Shown here piece by piece: positions 1 through 8,853 of a stretch of 44,516 nt of DNA. How positions within the stretch are numbered: position 1 is the first letter of the stretch; every line of letters begins with the position of its first letter. The notes beneath the pieces were generated by a model, which was not told the DNA's origin, searched no databases, and was given only the letters and a program-made list of their open reading frames with translations. The translations under genes were made by a program, and so were the position numbers. Location: assembly GCA_964627045.1 (NCBI GenBank), contig CAZVIK010000007.1, positions 1-44,516 of the forward strand. Reading direction: 5' to 3'. The DNA is from CAZVIK01 sp964627045 (GTDB taxonomy: Bacteria; Acidobacteriota; Terriglobia; Bryobacterales; Bryobacteraceae).

Positions 1-31
1 GGGGGGGGGGGGGGTTCGGGGGGGGGGGGGG
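1..31. other. Poly-G contig-end artefact
   Basis: Two runs of 14 G separated by three bases (ttc at 15-17). This fits the no-signal poly-G of two-colour Illumina chemistry or a bad assembly end better than biology. Bases up to about 60 are also G-rich and should not be trusted. Confidence 0.8.
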
Positions 32-62
32 CCAATTGCCCCCAATGAATGGCCGGTAATTT

Positions 63-146
63 GGGGGGCCCGTTTTGGTTTGCAGCGTGCCGTTTGAGAG
101 ACAACTCGAAGCGATGGAGGGAACCAGACCATGGCCCATTCCGTAG
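63..146 (+). CDS. Possible 3' end of an upstream phage gene (partial)
   Basis: An open frame enters from the unreliable contig edge and stops with TAG at 144-146. Its end reads VPFERQLEAMEGTRPWPIP, a normal-looking protein tail rather than low-complexity sequence. It would overlap the start of the next gene (ATG at 131) by 16 bases, as is common in phage operons. The frame upstream of about base 60 lies in the artefact, so the gene cannot be identified. Confidence 0.3.
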   Translation, partial: GGPVLVCSVPFERQLEAMEGTRPWPIP

Positions 147-325
147 AGCAGTGGTCGCCGGCGCCGGCGACTCCCTTCCTTGCCGACGTGATCGTGGCGG
201 TGCTGCCTGTGCTGCCGCCGTATCAGATGGAACTCACGCCGGAGCAGCGTCCTGAGCAGGTGACGGCGGATCGCTGGACACCCTCGGAAGCCGCGAACCA
301 AGTCTCCGCGCTGTTCCCGAAGTAG
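131..325 (+). CDS. Small hypothetical phage protein in tail operon
   Basis: This encodes 64 residues and I do not recognise a family. The start is supported by GGAGGG at 117-122, 8 bases before ATG. The protein has a hydrophobic stretch near residues 17-30 (ADVIVAVLPVLPPY) and a polar C-terminal half. It ends 7 bases before the large tail-tip gene and is presumably co-transcribed with it. Small genes in this position in siphophages often encode tail assembly or hub accessory proteins, but nothing in the sequence proves that here. Confidence 0.6.
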   Translation: MAHSVEQWSPAPATPFLADVIVAVLPVLPPYQMELTPEQRPEQVTADRWTPSEAANQVSALFPK

Positions 326-332
326 CTCGCAG

Positions 333-3300
333 ATGGAGTTCATTGGCAACATCCCCGTGCCGGAGATCATTCCTGTCGGCACCTTCCCCATAGTGCCCGA
401 TTACCCATTCGGGCGGGCCCACGATCCGCAGGTGATCGTCCACCAGTTCGGGAGCGGTGACGCCAAGATCGAGCAACGCTTCTTCCTGGGGGACGGCGCC
501 AAGCGGTTCACGGTCCGCAAGGCAGCCATGCGCAAGTCCGAGCGCGAGGCTCTGCGCGACTTCTGGGAGGCACGCCGCGGCCCGTACGGGGCGTTCACCT
601 ATGACGCGCCCGACGAGGGCGGCGCGGGGACCACGCCGTTCATCTGCCGGTTCGCCAACGAGCCGCTGTCGTGGCAGATGATCAGCGATAGGGCCTCCTC
701 GGTGGGAGTGACCCTGATCGAGATCCCGGACACGTCCCCGAGCTACCCGCTCAACGAGACGCTCAACCGCTTCCCCAGCGCCTGGCTCGCCGGCAATCTC
801 CTCACGCAGGTCCAGCAGCTCATCCCGCTGGTCAAGATCCAGCCGCTCGAGCCCGGCTATCCCCTCATCTACCTCTCCGACCGGCGATGCACGATTGGCT
901 TCGTCGGCGGCCAGTTGTACCTCGCACGCCTTCTGGATTTCGATGGCATATCGCAGACCCTGGGCAACGCGGCCGACGAGGCACGGTTCACCTTCGGGAA
1001 TGCCGATCGCGTCATGCGCGACCTGGCGAATGACGTGGACCTGTTCCGCGCCGCGATCGAGTTCAGCCTGTTCCACGTTGCGACCGGCATCAAGCTGGAC
1101 CTCTGGAAGGGCGACATCGTCGACTGGAGCGCCGACTCCGGGCCCGAATTCCACGTGACGGCGGCGGACGGCCTGTACGAACTGAACTTGCCCTACCCGA
1201 CGCGGACCGCCACCCGAAGTTGCTGGAAGACCTTCAATGACCCGCACGCCTGCCCGTTCTCGGCGCGCGGTGCCATGGATCTTGTGCACTTCCCGTCGGC
1301 CACAAGCGGCTCCTGCGACAAGGGTTACGAGACACCCAATGGCTGCCTGGCCCACGGCATGAAGCGTTACTACGGTGGCATCCTCCTGGAGCCGGAGGGC
1401 GTCCGGGTCAAGGATAACTCCACGGGCGTGTGGGGCTTCAGGCGATCCGCGATCACGAGCGTGTCGCTGCAGTCTGAAACCATCTGCGACCAGGTCATTC
1501 CGGAGGTCTACACCGATACCAAGATCCCCGTGAACTCGAAGCTCGCTTCGGGCCGCGACGAGAGCGACTTCTACGAGGCGCTGGGCGTCGTGTGCGAGGG
1601 CCCCATCACTTTCGGGACCGGGCACAGGCTGGACGGCCAGTACCACCACGGCTATCCGGGCTGGCTCGGGCTGCGCCAGGCTCCTGGAGGAGATCCCGCC
1701 GGCGCCGAGGATTGGTTCTCGCTCGATTGGGTCGGAGACGCGCGGGACGGAGACTGGCGGCGCGTCTTCAACGGCTATTCGACCTTCAAGGACAACTTCG
1801 CGGCCGGCACGGCGTTCCTGGTGATCCGCCGGTCGGACGAGAAGGGCCTCCAACTGTCGCGGCCGGACGAGCATTCGATGGAGGCGGTGATCCTGCAGGG
1901 CCTGCGCGGCTGGATCTGGACCTCGCAGGGGTCGCGGTACACAGGCGTGTTGACGAACCCCATCTGGATCGTCATCAACATGCTCCTGCGTGCCCGCGGC
2001 CTGAGGTTTGCCGACATCGAGACGTGCGAGCGGTATTTCGACGTGGATGCCGCGATTGAGGCCGCGGCGATTTGCGACCTACAGGTGGCGCCCTTCGTTC
2101 CGAGGACCCAGCGCGTCTGGGTCGAGGATGTGCCGGGCCACTACGACGAGGGTACGGGCGAGTGGGTGGAAGCAGAGGGCCACTGGGAGGATCAGCAGGT
2201 TACACAGGAGACGCAGTTCAAGTTCCGCGGTGTGCTCCAGGAACAGAAGCCGCTCCGCGACTGGATACAGGAAGTGCTCATGAACTGCTTGGCCGATTAC
2301 ACCTTCGCCTTCGGGAAGCTGAAGCCCTCGGTACGCGTGAATTCGTCGGTGCGCGAGGCGTTTACGCTCGGTAACATCCTGTTCCAGAGCCTCGAGCTCT
2401 CCCCGTTGAGGCCGAGCTTCAACCATTTGACGGCCAACTTCGCGGATGAGGAGTTCGACTTTGCGAACAATGCCGTCTCCCTGTACGACATCGACCATGC
2501 CAAGCTCGTCGGCGGCGCAACATCCCCGCTGTTCTTGAAGGGGTCGCTGAACCTGGCCGGCAGTGCGACCAAGTCGCAGGCGGGCCGGATCGTGACCGTG
2601 CGGCTGCGGGAGGAGCTCGGGGGCACAAGCGCAGCAGAGTGGAAGAAGGCACGCCGGCTGAGGTTCCGGACCACCGTGCTTGCACTGAACACCGAACCGG
2701 GCACGATCTGCTCGCTGACCCACCCGGATATGCCCGAGGGCGCCGGCGAGTTCCGGGCGACCTCCTGGCGGCTGAACCGGGACTTCTCGATCGACATCGA
2801 GGGCCGCACTACCACGGACTCGATGTACAACCTCGTGGGCGGGCCCAAGCCTGCCGACGTGCAGGCCTCAGCCTTCCCCAAGACGATGCGTGACCTCCTG
2901 CCGCGCCCGCCCTTCGGTTGGATGCCCTACCATGTGACGCCGCTGGCTGCGGACCCGATCTTCGATCCGACGGAGTGGACCTTCGGTCTGGCGCCGCAGC
3001 ACGAGATCGCGGCCGACGGCACGGCACTGGCGCGGTCCGTCATCACCGGCAAGCTGCCCGTGAACGTATTCAGCAGCCTGCGGCCTCCACTGGTGTCCGC
3101 CCAGGGCAGCAGCGCCTCTGTCGGCGGCTCAGTGAGAGGCGGGCGAACCTACTATGCGGCGGTCTGCGCCAAGGACGCCGGCGGCCGATTCACGGTGCCG
3201 TCCTCGGGCATCGCCAAGATTGCGGTGCCCGCTGGGGCCGACACGAACGTGCTGAAGGTCGCGGTGGAGAGCTGGCCAGACGGAGCGCCGGGCGGCTATG

Positions 3301-4532
3301 CGGTGTTCGCCGGCGAGAACCGTGACCGACTCTCCTGGCAGCAGGACGGCGCGGCGGCCGAGTCCGTGATCTCGATCTCCGGGCCGCTCAACGCGGCAGC
3401 CTGGGGTATGCCGGATGGCGAGTTCGACCGGCTCCGCCTGAAGGTCAAGAAGATCTATCACAGCGGTGTGTTCGGCCAGCAGGTGCTGAATGTAACTGCC
3501 AACAGCATTACAGTGGCCGGCGCGGCGTTCACCCCCGACCAGTGGGCCGGGTACGTTGTCTCGATCCTAGCCCTCTACCAGAGCACCGCGGCACTTCCGA
3601 TCCTGAACTATCGGGTGCTGTCCAACGACGAAACTACCCTCACGCTCGAGCCGGGCCACGATCCAGCCACAGATGGGGTGAAGCTTGGCGACGTGATCAT
3701 CATGCGGTTCCGGCCCACAATTGTGACCGAGACCACAGTTAACGATCCAAACGTTCAGAATTGCTTTCATCCAACCGGCGCCAATCCTGACGAGGAAGCC
3801 GGCCGCCTGATCCGGATCATTGCCGGCAAAGGTCGCGGCCAGGTCCGCAAGGTGGTGGGCAATACGGCCACCGTCTGGACGGTAGACCGTGCTTGGGACG
3901 TCATCCCCGATACGACCTCGATCTTCATCGTGGAGGAGGCGAAGTGGGAGATCAAGACCGAGTCCACACCGATCGACAGCGCGACGGCGCTGGAGGTGGC
4001 CGAGTTCCGGGCGGCGGTGGAGAACCTACTGCACGAGACGGTCCTGGTCCAGGCGGTCGCGGTGGACGGCGGCGGCCACGAGTCACCCGATGGAGACTGC
4101 CCGCTACGCGAGATCTACCTGTTCGGCGTGCCCGGCGCCTTCGTGCGCGACTACTACCTGGAGATCCTGCTGATTGAGGAGCCCATCGCAGCGGGCGAGG
4201 ATGTCGTCAGCAACCGGGGCCGTATCCGCCTGGACGCATACACCGAGGTCGGGTTGGATGAGGTGTCGATCACTGCGAAGACCGTCCCCGGCTCGGGTAG
4301 TTTCGTCGCCGACATTCTGACGAGCCAGGATGGTTCGACCTGGACATCCATCTTCCCGGATGGGGCTGCGAACAAGGCCGTGCTGCCACAGGGCGCAGCG
4401 ACCGCCGAGATCACCGTGTTCCGCACCGGAGCGTTGCTGAACAATGATCTGCTGCGCGTCGATGTGCTGAACAGCGGGGGCGCCTTAGGCGTCACTATCG
4501 AAGTCAAAGGCAAGGTCGTGACGACGGACTGA
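333..4532 (+). CDS. Fused tail-tip protein (distal-tail + Fe-S hub + J-like regions)
   Basis: A 1399-residue structural protein of the tail tip. Residues about 20-135 resemble distal-tail/GTA tail proteins, with an FFLGDGAKRFTVRK stretch followed by DFWEARRGPYGAF. Residues about 235-350 resemble the DUF2163/lambda gpL type of hub protein: Cys297, Cys307, Cys328 and Cys338 followed by YYGGI match the gpL layout, which binds an iron-sulfur cluster. Residues about 540-860 resemble the phage tail-tip attachment (J-like) family, with a TNPIWIVINMLL start. From about 910 the protein becomes a chain of beta-rich, fibronectin-like segments. In many siphophages these jobs lie on separate genes, so this looks like a fusion. 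The tail assignment is firm; the domain limits are estimates made by eye. Confidence 0.8.
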   Translation: MEFIGNIPVPEIIPVGTFPIVPDYPFGRAHDPQVIVHQFGSGDAKIEQRFFLGDGAKRFTVRKAAMRKSEREALRDFWEARRGPYGAFTYDAPDEGGAGTTPFICRFANEPLSWQMISDRASSVGVTLIEIPDTSPSYPLNETLNRFPSAWLAGNLLTQVQQLIPLVKIQPLEPGYPLIYLSDRRCTIGFVGGQLYLARLLDFDGISQTLGNAADEARFTFGNADRVMRDLANDVDLFRAAIEFSLFHVATGIKLDLWKGDIVDWSADSGPEFHVTAADGLYELNLPYPTRTATRSCWKTFNDPHACPFSARGAMDLVHFPSATSGSCDKGYETPNGCLAHGMKRYYGGILLEPEGVRVKDNSTGVWGFRRSAITSVSLQSETICDQVIPEVYTDTKIPVNSKLASGRDESDFYEALGVVCEGPITFGTGHRLDGQYHHGYPGWLGLRQAPGGDPAGAEDWFSLDWVGDARDGDWRRVFNGYSTFKDNFAAGTAFLVIRRSDEKGLQLSRPDEHSMEAVILQGLRGWIWTSQGSRYTGVLTNPIWIVINMLLRARGLRFADIETCERYFDVDAAIEAAAICDLQVAPFVPRTQRVWVEDVPGHYDEGTGEWVEAEGHWEDQQVTQETQFKFRGVLQEQKPLRDWIQEVLMNCLADYTFAFGKLKPSVRVNSSVREAFTLGNILFQSLELSPLRPSFNHLTANFADEEFDFANNAVSLYDIDHAKLVGGATSPLFLKGSLNLAGSATKSQAGRIVTVRLREELGGTSAAEWKKARRLRFRTTVLALNTEPGTICSLTHPDMPEGAGEFRATSWRLNRDFSIDIEGRTTTDSMYNLVGGPKPADVQASAFPKTMRDLLPRPPFGWMPYHVTPLAADPIFDPTEWTFGLAPQHEIAADGTALARSVITGKLPVNVFSSLRPPLVSAQGSSASVGGSVRGGRTYYAAVCAKDAGGRFTVPSSGIAKIAVPAGADTNVLKVAVESWPDGAPGGYAVFAGENRDRLSWQQDGAAAESVISISGPLNAAAWGMPDGEFDRLRLKVKKIYHSGVFGQQVLNVTANSITVAGAAFTPDQWAGYVVSILALYQSTAALPILNYRVLSNDETTLTLEPGHDPATDGVKLGDVIIMRFRPTIVTETTVNDPNVQNCFHPTGANPDEEAGRLIRIIAGKGRGQVRKVVGNTATVWTVDRAWDVIPDTTSIFIVEEAKWEIKTESTPIDSATALEVAEFRAAVENLLHETVLVQAVAVDGGGHESPDGDCPLREIYLFGVPGAFVRDYYLEILLIEEPIAAGEDVVSNRGRIRLDAYTEVGLDEVSITAKTVPGSGSFVADILTSQDGSTWTSIFPDGAANKAVLPQGAATAEITVFRTGALLNNDLLRVDVLNSGGALGVTIEVKGKVVTTD

Positions 4533-4535
4533 GCC

Positions 4536-6251
4536 ATGTCGATACCGTTCGCTGACCAGTCGGGTACGACCGTGGGCGAGATCCTGCGGCGCCAGCTCAC
4601 CATGACGAGCCGGGCGGCCTTCGCGGCGAGCATCCTCGCCGCCCTGGAGGACGCCGGGTGGAGCGCTGATCCCGAGGGCGACGAGCTCCCGAACGCGACG
4701 TTGACCTTCACCGGGATCCCGGCGAACAACGAGACCGTGGTGATCGGGACCGTGACGTACACGTGGAAGACCACGCTGACGCCGGCGGCGAACGAGGTGC
4801 TGCGTGGGGCGAGCGCGGCGGAGTGCGCCGAGAACCTGACGTACGCGATCAACGACGAGTCGGCCTACGAGGGGACGAAGTACGGGACGGGGACCGCCCC
4901 GAACCCGCACGTGAGCGCGGAACTCCCAACGTCGACGACCGTGAAGGTGACGGGGTACTCCATGTCGGACGCCGGGCTGGCGCTCTCGGAGAACAGCGGC
5001 TCGACCTCGTGGAGCACGGCGTACCTGGCGAACGCCTGCCTCGGCAAGCTCTGGAGCGGGCGCACGCCGCAGGGGCTCCAGATGAAGGTGGAGGTGTGGG
5101 ACCCGGGGACGGGGACCTACGCGCGGATCTTCCCCAGCAGCTACGACGGGACGATCCGGATACAGTTCCCGAGCGGGACGAGCTACCCCTACATCGAACC
5201 CACGATCGGGCAACAGGCGGAAATCATCGCCTCGAAGTACCACGCCGTGATCTACTACCCGAGCTTCAGCTACGGGTACGGGAGCTGCGTCTGGGGGGTC
5301 CCGTACCTGCCCGCGGCGAGCGCCCCGTCTGAGGTGGAGGGCGCCACGAAGGACTCGCCGGCGTCGATCACCGGGGCAACGAACGCGAGTCCCATCGAGA
5401 TCACCTCGGCGGGCCACGGCCTGAGCACGGGGACGGAGGTGTACATCGAGGGCGTCGGCGGCAATACCGCGGCCAACGGGACGTGGATCGTCGCCGTGAC
5501 GGGAACCGACACCTTCACGCTGGACGGCTCGGCCGGGAACGGCGACTACACGAGCGGCGGGACGTGGATCAGGACCGCGGCGGTGGAGCTCACCATTGAG
5601 GACCACGAGCTGGAGGACGGCGACAAGGTCTACATTGACCGCGGCTCGCTGGACCCGGACCACTACCAGCTCAACGGGCAGTGGTACATCGACGTCGTGG
5701 ACGTGGATACGATCCGGCTGCGCACGTCGAACGCCGTGACCGGTGACTCCTACGACACGGAGAACCCGTCGCTGCTCGCCTGCCCGACGCAATGCTCGCA
5801 GGCGTTCTTTGTGACCTGGGACAAGCGCGGGTCGAACGACAGCGGCCTCGGGGCGAGCGCGCTCCGGGAATACTGGCGGAACTACCTCCCGGGCTCCGAG
5901 ACCGGCGGCTTCCAGGAGGGCGGCTGCTATGGGGTCGTCTTCAACGGGACCTTCTGGTACGACAACAAGAACGGCGACTTCACGCTCTACGCGAACACGC
6001 CGGGGCGCAAGTGGTGGGGCCAGAGGTACTGGCTGAGGGAGGCGGTCCTGGCCTGGAGTGTGAGGGGCTACAACGGGAGCGACCCGCCCGAGGGCGTGGG
6101 CCTCATGTTCGACGCGGCGATGGCGCAGTGCGCGATCCCGATGGACTCGATCCTGACCGACACCGACGGGAACAAGTGGCTGGCGTTCTCCTACGACCGC
6201 GCGGCCTACGGCACGCAGCTCCTATTCCACATCCCGGACGGGTACAACTGA
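4536..6251 (+). CDS. Phage tail/baseplate protein, paralogue 1
   Basis: 571 residues, starting 3 bases after the tail-tip gene. The N-terminus (SIPFADQSGTTVGEILRRQL) is closely mirrored by the next gene. Residues about 50-150 contain the phage structural motif in which a short strand region (ETVVIGTVTYTWKTTL) is followed by ANEVLRG and AAECAENLTYAIN, as seen in tail and baseplate proteins. Around residues 275-350 there is an E1-FCCH-like beta segment (SAGHGLSTGTEVYIEGVGG, then TFTLDG), often found in phage tail fibres. The C-terminal half is rich in aromatics and glycine. It probably forms part of the tail tip or a fibre; receptor binding is possible but not shown. Confidence 0.75.
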   Translation: MSIPFADQSGTTVGEILRRQLTMTSRAAFAASILAALEDAGWSADPEGDELPNATLTFTGIPANNETVVIGTVTYTWKTTLTPAANEVLRGASAAECAENLTYAINDESAYEGTKYGTGTAPNPHVSAELPTSTTVKVTGYSMSDAGLALSENSGSTSWSTAYLANACLGKLWSGRTPQGLQMKVEVWDPGTGTYARIFPSSYDGTIRIQFPSGTSYPYIEPTIGQQAEIIASKYHAVIYYPSFSYGYGSCVWGVPYLPAASAPSEVEGATKDSPASITGATNASPIEITSAGHGLSTGTEVYIEGVGGNTAANGTWIVAVTGTDTFTLDGSAGNGDYTSGGTWIRTAAVELTIEDHELEDGDKVYIDRGSLDPDHYQLNGQWYIDVVDVDTIRLRTSNAVTGDSYDTENPSLLACPTQCSQAFFVTWDKRGSNDSGLGASALREYWRNYLPGSETGGFQEGGCYGVVFNGTFWYDNKNGDFTLYANTPGRKWWGQRYWLREAVLAWSVRGYNGSDPPEGVGLMFDAAMAQCAIPMDSILTDTDGNKWLAFSYDRAAYGTQLLFHIPDGYN

Positions 6252-6252
6252 C

Positions 6253-7719
6253 ATGGCGATACCGATCCCAGACCAGAGCGGCACGCCGGCCGGCGACTTC
6301 GTGAACCGGCAGATCCTCGCCGAAGTGGTGCTCGACATACTCGTCGGCATCGCCGCGGCCATGGAGGACGCCGGCTGGAACAAGGACGCACTCGGAGCCT
6401 CCAACTGGCTCTCGACGACGGGGAACCCGTCGAACGCGCAGACTTGCACGATCGACGGGTACGTCTACACTTTCAAGACCGCGATCATTGACGCGAACCC
6501 GCGGGAGGTCCTGATCGACACTACCTGGCAGCAGACGATCCAGAACCTCGTCCACTGCATCAACGACGACGGCATCGGGGAGGGGACGAAATACAGCTCC
6601 GCGACCACGGCGCACCCGAACGTGACGGCCAGCTACAACTCCTCGAGCGGATACTGCTACGTCTCGACGAACGCGACCGGACCGACCGCGGCGCCGGTGA
6701 CCGTCTCCGAGAGCATGGGCTCGTCGAGCTGGGCGGGGTCCTGCTACGGCGGATACAGGCTCACGACCGAGCGCAGCACGGACGGGCACCAGATGTGCGT
6801 CGACCTCCGCTGGCAGTCGGACGGGGTGAGGGTCATCATGGGCGACGCGTTCCACCTGCCCGGGCCGGGCGCGTCCGCGGAGTACGACGGCACCTACTGG
6901 ATGAAGCTGTGGGGCTACCCCGACCAGAACTGCATCCGGCCGGCCGCGGGCCGCTACTATCGGGTGATCGCGTCGAAGTACTCGGCCTGGGTGAGCGTCC
7001 CGAACCTGGTTGCGTCGATCGCGACCTACTTCATGGCGAGCCTGGTGAAGCTGCCCGACGCCCGGATGGTCGCGCCGGAGGTCTCGGCCGCGAGCGGGGG
7101 CGGCGGCTCGCCGGTGACGATCACCCAGCCGGGGCACGGCATGGTGGGGACGGGGAACGTCTACATCGCCGGGGCGCAGGGGATGGCGATCGACGGGCTC
7201 TGGAACGTGACCGTCGTGGACGTGGACACCTACACGCTGGACGGCTCGACGGGCGTCGCGTCCGGATCGTACGTCGCCAGTAGCGCCCGCGCAGCGAACC
7301 TGGCCGCCGGGCAGGTCGCCCAGGCGTACTTTGGACAATGCGCCGTCGATTACGGGAGCCAATACGGTTGGCGGGACAGCCTCGCGATCTATGACATCGC
7401 GAACGTGCAGCGCTGCAACCAGTACGGGTGGGCGAGCGGCGGGTCGGCCAACGGCTGCTGGAGAGTGTACTACCAGACCGCGCTCCTCTGGTTCGACGCC
7501 CGGTACTGGGTCCAGGAGGCGCCCGTGTTCATGGCCAGCGACCAGGCCAGCACGAACCTCGAGGGAGTGGGGTTCCTGTGGGGCGCCCTGCTGATCGCGA
7601 AGAAGATCGGCCTTGACACCCAGGCGATCGACTCCGACGGTCAGAAATGGCACCAGTTCTGCGGGCAGACCGCCAGTGAGTACGGGCTCATGCTCGCGAT
7701 ACCCGCGACGGAGAACTGA
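6253..7719 (+). CDS. Phage tail/baseplate protein, paralogue 2
   Basis: 488 residues, starting 1 base after its paralogue. It shares the opening (AIPIPDQSGTPAGDFVNRQI), the EDAGW motif, a TCTIDGYVYTFKTAI structural strand with a following INDD, a GTKYSSATTAHPNV segment, an RVIASKYSAWV segment and an FCCH-like stretch (GHGMVGTGNVYIAGAQG, then TYTLDG). It also shares the closing pattern of a short methionine-rich hydrophobic stretch followed by DSDGQKW. The two proteins are therefore an ancient tandem duplication, with divergence concentrated in the loops. A tail or fibre structural role is well supported; which part binds the host is unknown. Confidence 0.75.
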   Translation: MAIPIPDQSGTPAGDFVNRQILAEVVLDILVGIAAAMEDAGWNKDALGASNWLSTTGNPSNAQTCTIDGYVYTFKTAIIDANPREVLIDTTWQQTIQNLVHCINDDGIGEGTKYSSATTAHPNVTASYNSSSGYCYVSTNATGPTAAPVTVSESMGSSSWAGSCYGGYRLTTERSTDGHQMCVDLRWQSDGVRVIMGDAFHLPGPGASAEYDGTYWMKLWGYPDQNCIRPAAGRYYRVIASKYSAWVSVPNLVASIATYFMASLVKLPDARMVAPEVSAASGGGGSPVTITQPGHGMVGTGNVYIAGAQGMAIDGLWNVTVVDVDTYTLDGSTGVASGSYVASSARAANLAAGQVAQAYFGQCAVDYGSQYGWRDSLAIYDIANVQRCNQYGWASGGSANGCWRVYYQTALLWFDARYWVQEAPVFMASDQASTNLEGVGFLWGALLIAKKIGLDTQAIDSDGQKWHQFCGQTASEYGLMLAIPATEN

Positions 7720-7722
7720 GCC

Positions 7723-7953
7723 ATGGCGGCACAGGTCTACTTCGAGCACGCGCCGTGGAGCCCCTTCGTCCGCGAGGGGATGATCTGGCGGGACGAGTTC
7801 GCCCCCGTGGAGGAGGAGGTACGAGAAGGGTCGTACAAGCTGTTCCCCGCGCAGTCGTGCAACGGGATGGCGACCCCCGAGTCAATCACGGGGGAGATGG
7901 TCATACGGCCCGTTGTCACCGCCGGGGGCGCTGCGGCGAACGTCATGTACTGA
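7723..7953 (+). CDS. Small phage protein with shared NVMY C-terminus (1)
   Basis: 76 residues, starting 3 bases after the tail paralogue, and not a family I recognise. Its last third (CNGMATPESI, then GGAAANVMY) matches the end of the next small protein, whereas the N-terminal part (MAAQVYFEHAPWSPFVREG) does not. There is no signal peptide or membrane segment. The position between tail genes and the lysin gene suggests a structural or assembly role, which is inference. Confidence 0.65.
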   Translation: MAAQVYFEHAPWSPFVREGMIWRDEFAPVEEEVREGSYKLFPAQSCNGMATPESITGEMVIRPVVTAGGAAANVMY

Positions 7954-7962
7954 GGCCGGTCG

Positions 7963-8241
7963 ATGGCGATCCCGCTCGAAATCACCCGCGAGCCAGGCCA
8001 GGGGGCGATCTGGTTCGACCACATCCCCGACGGCCGCGCAGAGGGGCGCGGCCGCATGGACCCCGACCTGGTCGAGTTCTCCGCGCAGCGGATGGAGGCG
8101 GGCCTCGGCGGCGGGGATACGGCCCTGCTGATGGGCGGGCCGCAGTTCAACGGGTTCATAACGCCCGAATACCTCGGCGCGGACGCGGAGATTGTAGCCT
8201 ATCGCCGGCGCGGTGGCGGCGCTCGCAACGTAATGTACTGA
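7963..8241 (+). CDS. Small phage protein with shared NVMY C-terminus (2)
   Basis: 92 residues, 9 bases after the previous gene. The N-terminus (MAIPLEITREPGQGAIWFDH) is unlike the preceding protein, but the end (FNGFITPEYL, then AEIVAYRRRGGGARNVMY) aligns with it residue by residue. A variable head with a constant tail is what one would expect of two proteins docking on the same partner through the C-terminus. No catalytic motif is visible and the family is unrecognised. Confidence 0.65.
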   Translation: MAIPLEITREPGQGAIWFDHIPDGRAEGRGRMDPDLVEFSAQRMEAGLGGGDTALLMGGPQFNGFITPEYLGADAEIVAYRRRGGGARNVMY

Positions 8242-8275
8242 AACACCCGCCTGCCATACCAAGAGGAGAGCACGC

Positions 8276-8797
8276 TTGACACTCGACCAGCTCGTGGACC
8301 GCCTGGCTCGCGCCATTGCTGAGCGCGAGGGCTACTTCGTGACCGAGGCGCAAGCCAAGGCACGAGGCCTGAAGTACCCCACTCGTGCCCAGCGAAACGC
8401 CAACCCGGGCAATGTCCGCGAGTGGCGTGACAGCCAGAATCGCCCGTATCCGCGCTCCGGCGGCTACGTCGACTTCGTGGCGTGGGCCTCCGACAGGTTC
8501 CCTGGCGTCTCAGCCGAAAGATTGAGCCAGAGAGCGCTCGCCGAAGGCTGGCGCGTGCTTCGGAAACTGGTGAGCCACTACGTGGAGGGGAAGTACACCG
8601 GCGGCAAAGTGCCAACTCTCAGCGAAATGTTCGCCGTGTACGCGCCGGCGAGCGACCGCAACGACCCGGAGGCCTACGCGCGGTTTGTGGCGAAGGAATT
8701 GGGCGTCTCGGCCGCCGTCCTCCTCCTCACACTCGCCGACTACGACCACTGTGTGTGCGGCTCGACGCCCCCGCAGCAACGAACGCGAGAACTGTGA
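8276..8797 (+). CDS. Phage endolysin-like / peptidoglycan-hydrolase-like protein
   Basis: 173 residues with a TTG start at 8276, supported by GAGGAG at 8263-8268. The sequence has the layout of a phage lysozyme-like or structural muramidase family: an N-terminal IAEREGYF helix, then RNANPGNVREW, a middle segment (GGYVDFVAWASD), and a TLSEMFAVYAP-SDRNDPEAYARFVAKELG block. The NPGN motif and the 'YAP...ND...Y...V' block are characteristic. Whether it is the lysis enzyme or a virion-associated hydrolase is uncertain, and no holin is visible beside it. It is the last phage gene on this side of the accessory island. Confidence 0.7.
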   Translation: MTLDQLVDRLARAIAEREGYFVTEAQAKARGLKYPTRAQRNANPGNVREWRDSQNRPYPRSGGYVDFVAWASDRFPGVSAERLSQRALAEGWRVLRKLVSHYVEGKYTGGKVPTLSEMFAVYAPASDRNDPEAYARFVAKELGVSAAVLLLTLADYDHCVCGSTPPQQRTREL

Positions 8798-8853
8798 TAC
8801 AACGACATTCTAGTCCGAGATTGTTTGATGCGGGAGTTGCGATAAAGGAAGAG

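Noticed and set aside
49..255. Alternative + frame at the left end
   Set aside because: It overlaps the better supported 131-325 gene and starts in the poly-G-affected region; no ribosome site.
234..1874. Long minus-strand open frame opposite the tail-tip gene
   Set aside because: Arg/Val-rich shadow of the + strand gene, with no domain; high GC keeps the antisense frame open.
4485..7749. Long minus-strand open frames opposite the two tail paralogues
   Set aside because: Both are Arg- and Gly-rich antisense shadows with no recognisable motif, while the + strand frames have clear structural repeats.
8482..8853. 5' extension of the PIN-protein frame
   Set aside because: The extra 124 codons overlap the endolysin gene and look unconstrained; ATG 8854 has a ribosome site and begins directly at the PIN core.
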